DNA of 64,000 nucleotides from Gnetum montanum (Eukaryota > Streptophyta > Gnetopsida > Gnetales > Gnetaceae), in the NCBI GenBank assembly GCA_015680685.1, contig MNCI01015984.1:1142463-1206462 (forward strand), given 5' to 3'. Made by a program: the position numbers and the translations under genes. Positions 58,858-64,000 of the stretch are shown one piece after another (the first letter of the stretch is position 1; the number at the start of each line of letters is the position of its first letter). The notes beneath the pieces were generated by a model. It ran no database searches and had not been told where the DNA came from. It saw nothing but the letters and a program-made list of their open reading frames with translations.

Positions 58858-60691
58858 ATGGCACCTAAATCGAGGCATCCAAGGGATGAAGGACCATCAC
58901 AACCAGGGGACAAGCGCCCACACATGAGAAGGGGATGAGGTGTGCAACCGCCAGAGCATGCAGAGGGCTCTCATGCAACTGGGACCTTCTGTGAAAGACC
59001 TGATGTGGAATCTGTTCATCAGATTCCCGAAGAGGAGATTCTTGGTGAGCAATCACTTGGGGATGATACTCCTGGGATAGCACCGTAGCTTGAGGTCACC
59101 CTGACCCAAGCTTGCCTTGATGCTATCACGGTACGCAAGAAGCAACGAATGGTCCTCCAAGAGCTAAATTTTGGACCATTCCTCGAGAACACGCCAGATG
59201 ATGTGAGGCTCCAACTGCAGAACTCTCCGATGTGGCCAATCATCACAACCAGTGGTGAGTGGTACTTAGGAGAAACTTATCTCTTCTAGTCGAACTGGCA
59301 ACCAGGGTCCAGAGTAAGAATCAAAGACATTTATGTCTCTTACTCTTCAGAAGCAATAGCGCAAGCTCTAGGGTTGCCTAAAACTGGGGCAGATGTGGTA
59401 GAAATTCCAAAGCAGGCCGATCCAGAGGTAAAGGTGAAATGGACCAAATGGTGCTACGAGGTAGAGCACAAAGAATTCGGCTCCTTGACCACGGTGGAGA
59501 GAGTATATTTGAAGATCGTGTCTTATCATTTAAACCCAATGGTAAGACCCAACAAAATTATAGCCTTCTCCACTTGTGCATTTGCCGCCTTGAGTGGGAA
59601 ATTTCCCATGAGTCTTTCATAGCTGCTATTTTTGGAGATTGAAAAAAGGTTCATTGAGAACGAATGTGGAAGACGAGCTCTCCCCTTTCCCTGCCTAATC
59701 CAAAAGTTATGCAAATGGGCATGGATAGCACGATACTCTAATGATATCATCCGGCACGTCCCAATTACCTCGTGGTGAGAGATGATGAAAGATAAAACAC
59801 CTGCCGCCACACAAACATGGAAGGAGCAACAACCACCTCCACCACCTATACAAACAATGCAGTTGGGCTCACAAAACATGGGAGAATACATCTGTGAGAT
59901 CCGGGAAATGCTCTTGAGCCAGCAAGAGCAATCCGGCAGGTCTAGTGGAGGAGAAGACCCTTCAGTCTATCGTCCTACCATGAGCCACATGGAGCAAGTG
60001 GCTCAATCAGTTAGCTTGCTTGAAAGGGTAGGGTCAATATTCTCCACCGCTCAAGCATAAATTCCAACCAGAATAGATCCAAGCATCTGAGATGTATCAA
60101 CTGCAACCCAACAGTTATTCCCTGAAATCTCAAGGAATGCTGCTACCTTCTCGGTACTCTTGGAAGATGGAGAAGAGGTGATAGTCCTGGTGATGCAGCA
60201 CCAGGGACAAGAAGTTATGACCGAAGTGGTTGCTGATACAATTGCTACGTCTCTCAATGCACCGGCAGCACCTGTACCAAACATTCATGGACTACAAGAT
60301 GTACATTTGTCTGTCGGAACTTCGCATAGCAAGATTGATGCAGCCCAACATGAAGAATTGTTGGACTGACTGATAGGAACCAGGCAACCACTTCCGGATG
60401 TCTTCGACCTTCCGAACAACATTACTGTGACCCATTCGGAGCTGCTCTAGGCAAGGGGCAAGAGCCTTGTTTTGGAAGGGTAACTAGAAGCTGCTCAAGT
60501 TGTTTGTCAGCGGTTGGCAACTGAGGTAGCCCAATTAAGAGCCCAGCTTGCTGATCCAACCATCCTCAACTATGAAATCTTCAGAGATGAAGCTTTTCAA
60601 CAGCTTCAACTTAAACTTCAGGTTGTTGAGGATGTGTGGGAGACAGTGATCCTCAACAAGTCTGTAGCAGATGCCTGAGCATATCACTTAG
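58858..60691 (+). pseudogene. Element F ORF2 (env-position protein, plant-transposon domain)
   Basis: One frame runs from the ATG to the H insertion point, 611 codons, with eleven nonsense codons (58936, 59086, 59287, 59620, 59776, 60058, 60088, 60367, 60448, 60481, 60676) and no frameshift. A charged N-terminus (MAPKSRHPRDEGPSQ) leads to a globular part (about residues 80-265) with EAIAQALGLP, LTTVERVYLKIVSYHLNPMV and FSTCAFAALSGKFPMSLS, resembling the putative plant transposon protein domain (PF20167) of Athila-type third ORFs. Then come a Pro run (QQPPPPPIQ) and a C-terminal coiled coil (QRLATEVAQLRAQLAD). I see no signal peptide or membrane helix, so envelope function is not supported. 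The stop at 60676 could be the native one. Confidence 0.75.
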
Positions 60692-61768
60692 TGATGAAAC
60701 GCGACATGCACTGGGCAGCAATATCGCGGCCGCCGCGATATCGTGTCTTTTCCTGCGATATCGTGTCTTCTCCTGCGATATCGCGTACGCAATATCGCGT
60801 CCCGCTGCCATATCTATAAATAGGAGGTGGCACTCCCTTCATTTCCCAATCCTGGCTAGAAGTAGTGAAGCTCTGGCAGATTGATCACTCCAGAGTTAGA
60901 ATTTTTCCCATGTGCTCGCAGTAGGAGTCCTAGAGTGAACGGCTCTTTATTTGAGCAGCTTGTAACCTAAACCCAAGTTGTGTATGACAATAAAGACGAA
61001 CTTGATTGGATAAAACTTGCAGCATGTGGCTTTATTTATTGCTTTCATTTACTACTTTCCTAGTGCGTTCAAGTACAACTTGATTACGAGCGTCTACGGA
61101 CGTGTACGGCTAGTCAAGGAATCGGCTGCTTGACGCAATGCATGAGTACGACTCAATTACGAGCATTGGATGCTTGGTAACCCAGTAGCGTATTCCAGGA
61201 TTCTGCGCTTGGTAACTCCCGGGTCTAATGTGTACGGCTAGTTGAGGAATCGGCTGCTCATTGCTAGGCTAGATCGTGTGATAAGTACGACTTAGTTACG
61301 AGCACCCACGGGTGTGTACGGCTGGCTAAGGAATCGGCTGCTTATCACACGTAGGCTAAATAGGTGCCTCAGTACGACCACTTCGAGCACTTGCGTTACG
61401 TGTGGCGATCCCAGTAACGATTAGCGTTTGGTAAGCTGCAGTTGCATAGTTCAGGGTGTGTCCGGTAAGTGGGAACGGATGCTGACGCTAGTTAATTTAG
61501 ACTTAGATCTTAGTTAGAGTTAGCTTAGTTTCTCAACCCTTTCTCCTGGTAGCATAGAAGATAAGCCGAAAATACCAAAAAAATCACATACCTCAGACTT
61601 GCTTAACCATACACCGTGACACATACAAGCAAGCCTGGGAAGACAACGAACGATTAACCCCAAGTGTTTCTTGTGGCGTTAAGGCATTTAGTCTGCGGAG
61701 TTCGACCGGATCGCGCGTGTACGCTCGTATTCGTATGGTGGAGTGTAGGGGTACCTCGCCACTCATCA
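60692..61768 (+). mobile_element. 5' LTR of element H, complete
   Basis: 1,077 bp, TGATGAAACGCG ... CACTCATCA. The U3 array has four or five GATATC/AATATC palindromes; TATA box at 60815-60822; AATAAA at 60989-60994. The middle (about 61080-61345) holds three copies of a GTGTACGGCTAGTCAAGGAA module with GGCTGCTTATCAC-like ends. Left target-site candidate CTTAG (60687-60691); the right end lies outside the window. Confidence 0.93.
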
Positions 61769-61769
61769 T

Positions 61770-61787
61770 TGGCGCCGTTGCCGGGGA
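61770..61787 (+). promoter_or_regulatory. Primer-binding site of element H, perfect tRNA-Asp type
   Basis: TGGCGCCGTTGCCGGGGA, one base after the LTR end. Confidence 0.9.
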
Positions 61788-61914
61788 CTAAGTGTTTTTT
61801 CGCCAATTTAACATAAGGGATATCACTCACATCGTTGTGAGCTTAAAACGAACCTTAGGGTTAATCAGTTAATCAAGAACATAAATAACGGTGAAAGTTA
61901 GCACACCATTAGAA

Positions 61915-64000
61915 ATGGCTTCTTCTCATGAAATCAACTCACCTAAGGACAATACAGGAGAAAGTCAGGATCATACGCATAACCGAAATCAACCATGTCC
62001 TCAACAGTCTAAGGTCACATATACTCATCCCGATGAGTATGTGCCAGATTTTACCTTTGTTTTCCATCAAGATGAGCAACTGCGGTGGAGAGACATGCAA
62101 GGTAACATCGTGTTACCCCCAGATCGATCCGCTCCCAACATGCTTTCCCGTGCTTTGGTACAGTATGGCATGCATGAGCTGCTTGCTGAATACGTTTTGG
62201 ATGATTATGACACAAGGGATTATCATCCCACAAACGCCCAACGTATTCGGGATGCAAGGCAGGAGAGCCAACATTCACTATTGAAGGGCAAGGTTCCCCA
62301 CGTCATTAGTGAAATAGGAGAAGAGGAACCCCTCACGATGGGTTTCTTAGAAAATGATGTTCCTCCTCCTCACTCTAGTGAAGAGGTTAGGCATCAGGGC
62401 CTTAGATCAACGATACATATTCCAGGCTCTGATCCCCGTGAGCACCAGCTGTTCACGGCAGGAACAATCACTCGCACTAATGACGGACTCGTTGATCGTC
62501 ACAACGATCGGGGCCGAAGCAGCCGAAGAGAAGGCAAGAAACATCACCATGGTGATGGATCCCCTTCTTCTTCCCCTTCATCACATCATTCACCCTCTCC
62601 TTCCACATCTGGGCGCAGCCACCATGAGCATAACGCGGAAAGTAAAGGTAGAAGAGATGAAATGCCTCGACAAGAAGGTCGAGAGGAGTTAGGACAAGGG
62701 CAAGGACGTAGGGAGAATAGGGAACCACAACGTAGACATCACAGACGTCATGAAAGAGATGATCATGACGAACCCCTATTCGCAACCCGAAGTATGCTTG
62801 ACATTAGAGAGGCAGTTAGGATTCCCACAAGGCATTTGAAAGACAGTAGGATCAAGCGTTTGGATATAAATAATATCCCACGTTTTGAAGGGGGATACAA
62901 CGCTGATCCTCAACATCATTTACAGGCATTCCACGATGCCTGTGCCTTGCAGAACATAGACAATGAGTGGCAGAAACTCAAGTTGTTCCCAAGGACACTC
63001 ACTAAAGAAGCAGAAAGCTGGTACCGGTCCTTAGAACCGGAAACCATCAGGAGGTGGAGTACGATGCTTGAATTGTTCAACAACAAATATCAAACGTACT
63101 CCAGAGTGTCTAACTTGCGTAAGCAGATCCAAGGCTGGAAACAAGGAGCTTATGAATCCTTGGATGCTGCCATGGCCCGTTACTACACATTGCTACATCG
63201 TTGCCCGGGCCATGGGTACGCTAAACGGGATCAACTTCGCCACCTCGTGGATGGGCTACGAAATGAAACGAGAAGAACTCTTGGGACTTACGCCCAAGGG
63301 AGACTCTCCCAATTAAGAGCCCATGAAGTTGAAGTTTTGTTGGAACAAGTAGCGCAAGAAGAGGGTGAGCTACGTAAAAGAGAAAGTGCGGAGGAATACA
63401 ACCGCGATCCCTCCCTTCGCAAGAAGGGAGTGAAATTCTGTGATGAGGAGGATGAGTCACCACTCGAAGAGTTGGTGAACAGGAAAACCGTGCCGATCCA
63501 AAAGTTAACAACGGAGGTATCGGCTAAGGTAGACCAAATGTGGGATTCCTTAGACTCACGAATAGAAACAGTTTTGAAAATCGTAGAAGAGTCTAAGGAT
63601 GAGCAAAGTAGTGATAAAAGCAAAAACATGCGGAGAAACTTTAACCCTGCACATAACAAGGGTAAGGGAAAAATCTCTAACTCCGATGAGGCTGAAAATT
63701 CTGATTCAGACAATGACGGTGGATGTGAGGTCTGCTATTATGACCATCCTAAGGGATGTTGTCCAATCATCTCACATCTGCAGGAGTCTGGGGTGTATGC
63801 ATTAAATCCAAGACTTAATCAACGGCAAACACCCAGAAGGTTACCTTATCCACAAGGTAACCCGAGGCAGTTCCACCAACCCTTGACGTATTATCCAAGT
63901 GGAACACCTCCGCAGCCCATCGAGCAACATCAGCAGTGGCAATACCCACAGTCATGGGGGATGCCACAGCCAACACATCGATACCCTTACCGGCAGCCTG
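61915..64000 (+). CDS. Element H Gag(-Pro) polyprotein, intact frame, runs off the window
   Basis: Read codon by codon from ATG 61915 to 64000: 695 codons, no stop, no frameshift. The start MASSHEINSP lies 128 bp after the primer site and aligns with the gag starts in B, D, E and F. Residues 1-120: N-terminal extension (HPDEYVPDFTFVFHQDEQLR). About 148-160: Pro-rich. About 194-292: Ser/Arg/His-rich, SR-like (RGRSSRREG, SPSSSPSSHHSPSPS). About 323-480: Retrotrans_gag core (EAESWYRSLEPETIRRW, GWKQGAYESLDAAM), the capsid part. About 467-495: coiled-coil-like. From residue 604: atypical knuckle CEVCYYDHPKGCC. Then a Gln/Pro-rich linker that leads to protease in the sister elements. The only undamaged retroelement frame in the window. 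Confidence 0.93.
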   Translation, partial: MASSHEINSPKDNTGESQDHTHNRNQPCPQQSKVTYTHPDEYVPDFTFVFHQDEQLRWRDMQGNIVLPPDRSAPNMLSRALVQYGMHELLAEYVLDDYDTRDYHPTNAQRIRDARQESQHSLLKGKVPHVISEIGEEEPLTMGFLENDVPPPHSSEEVRHQGLRSTIHIPGSDPREHQLFTAGTITRTNDGLVDRHNDRGRSSRREGKKHHHGDGSPSSSPSSHHSPSPSTSGRSHHEHNAESKGRRDEMPRQEGREELGQGQGRRENREPQRRHHRRHERDDHDEPLFATRSMLDIREAVRIPTRHLKDSRIKRLDINNIPRFEGGYNADPQHHLQAFHDACALQNIDNEWQKLKLFPRTLTKEAESWYRSLEPETIRRWSTMLELFNNKYQTYSRVSNLRKQIQGWKQGAYESLDAAMARYYTLLHRCPGHGYAKRDQLRHLVDGLRNETRRTLGTYAQGRLSQLRAHEVEVLLEQVAQEEGELRKRESAEEYNRDPSLRKKGVKFCDEEDESPLEELVNRKTVPIQKLTTEVSAKVDQMWDSLDSRIETVLKIVEESKDEQSSDKSKNMRRNFNPAHNKGKGKISNSDEAENSDSDNDGGCEVCYYDHPKGCCPIISHLQESGVYALNPRLNQRQTPRRLPYPQGNPRQFHQPLTYYPSGTPPQPIEQHQQWQYPQSWGMPQPTHRYPYRQP

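Noticed and set aside
58858-60691. Retroviral-type envelope glycoprotein in ORF2 of element F
   Set aside because: The position fits, but no signal peptide, membrane helix, glycosylation-rich ectodomain or cleavage site was seen; the similarity is to the plant-transposon protein domain.

Overview
The window is nuclear DNA from a large-genome, repeat-rich seed plant. The evidence is Athila/Tat-type Ty3/gypsy retrotransposons, a CACTA (TNP2) transposase, a plant Helitron Rep-helicase, LRR-receptor-like remnants and one short nuclear gene with phase-1 introns. A gymnosperm or a large-genome angiosperm both fit; the sequence alone does not decide. No rRNA, tRNA, CRISPR array or bacterial-style operon was seen.

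Layout. 1-1796: 3' end of an Athila-like element (A) with its 3' LTR. 1797-3470: non-coding, with a three-copy 114-bp tandem repeat. 3471-8729: decayed Helitron Rep-helicase gene, cut by element B (8730 to an assembly gap at 15649-15860); a Helitron helicase C-terminus follows the gap. 16346-16744: a foldback MITE-like element. 17151-18998: the only intact host gene seen, three exons, 196 residues, probably a plastid single-pass membrane protein. 19000-21900: intergenic. 22255-23290: LRR-receptor pseudogene. 24110-24888 and 35349-37311: two halves of a CACTA transposase pseudogene split by element D (24889-35348), the only element here with RT, RNase H and integrase; D carries a reverse-oriented solo LTR. 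37312-44506: element E (gag-protease only). 44940-45535: a second, shorter copy of the LRR promoter and N-terminus. 45536-46804: start of a further element (J, tRNA-Met primer site), cut by element I (46805 to 52.4 kb). I is cut in its 3' LTR by element F (52426-60691). F is cut in its ORF2 by element H (60692 to beyond the window end).

The insertions therefore form a readable stratigraphy: J < I < F < H on the right; CACTA < D < solo LTR, and E, in the middle; Helitron < B on the left. H is youngest: its LTR is complete, its tRNA-Asp-type primer site perfect, and its gag frame is open from 61915 to the last base of the window. B, E, F and I have each lost the RT-RNase H-integrase block but keep gag and both cis-acting ends, so they look like non-autonomous derivatives that would need a D- or H-like helper.

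Points most worth a second look: arrays of short palindromes (GATATC or GTATAC cores) directly upstream of the TATA box in every LTR, with different array lengths in the two LTRs of one element; a second copy of such a U3-like module inside F, followed by an intron and an ORF2 with eleven nonsense codons but no frameshift; a PPT-like motif present three times per element; and an atypical Cys/His knuckle in Gag.
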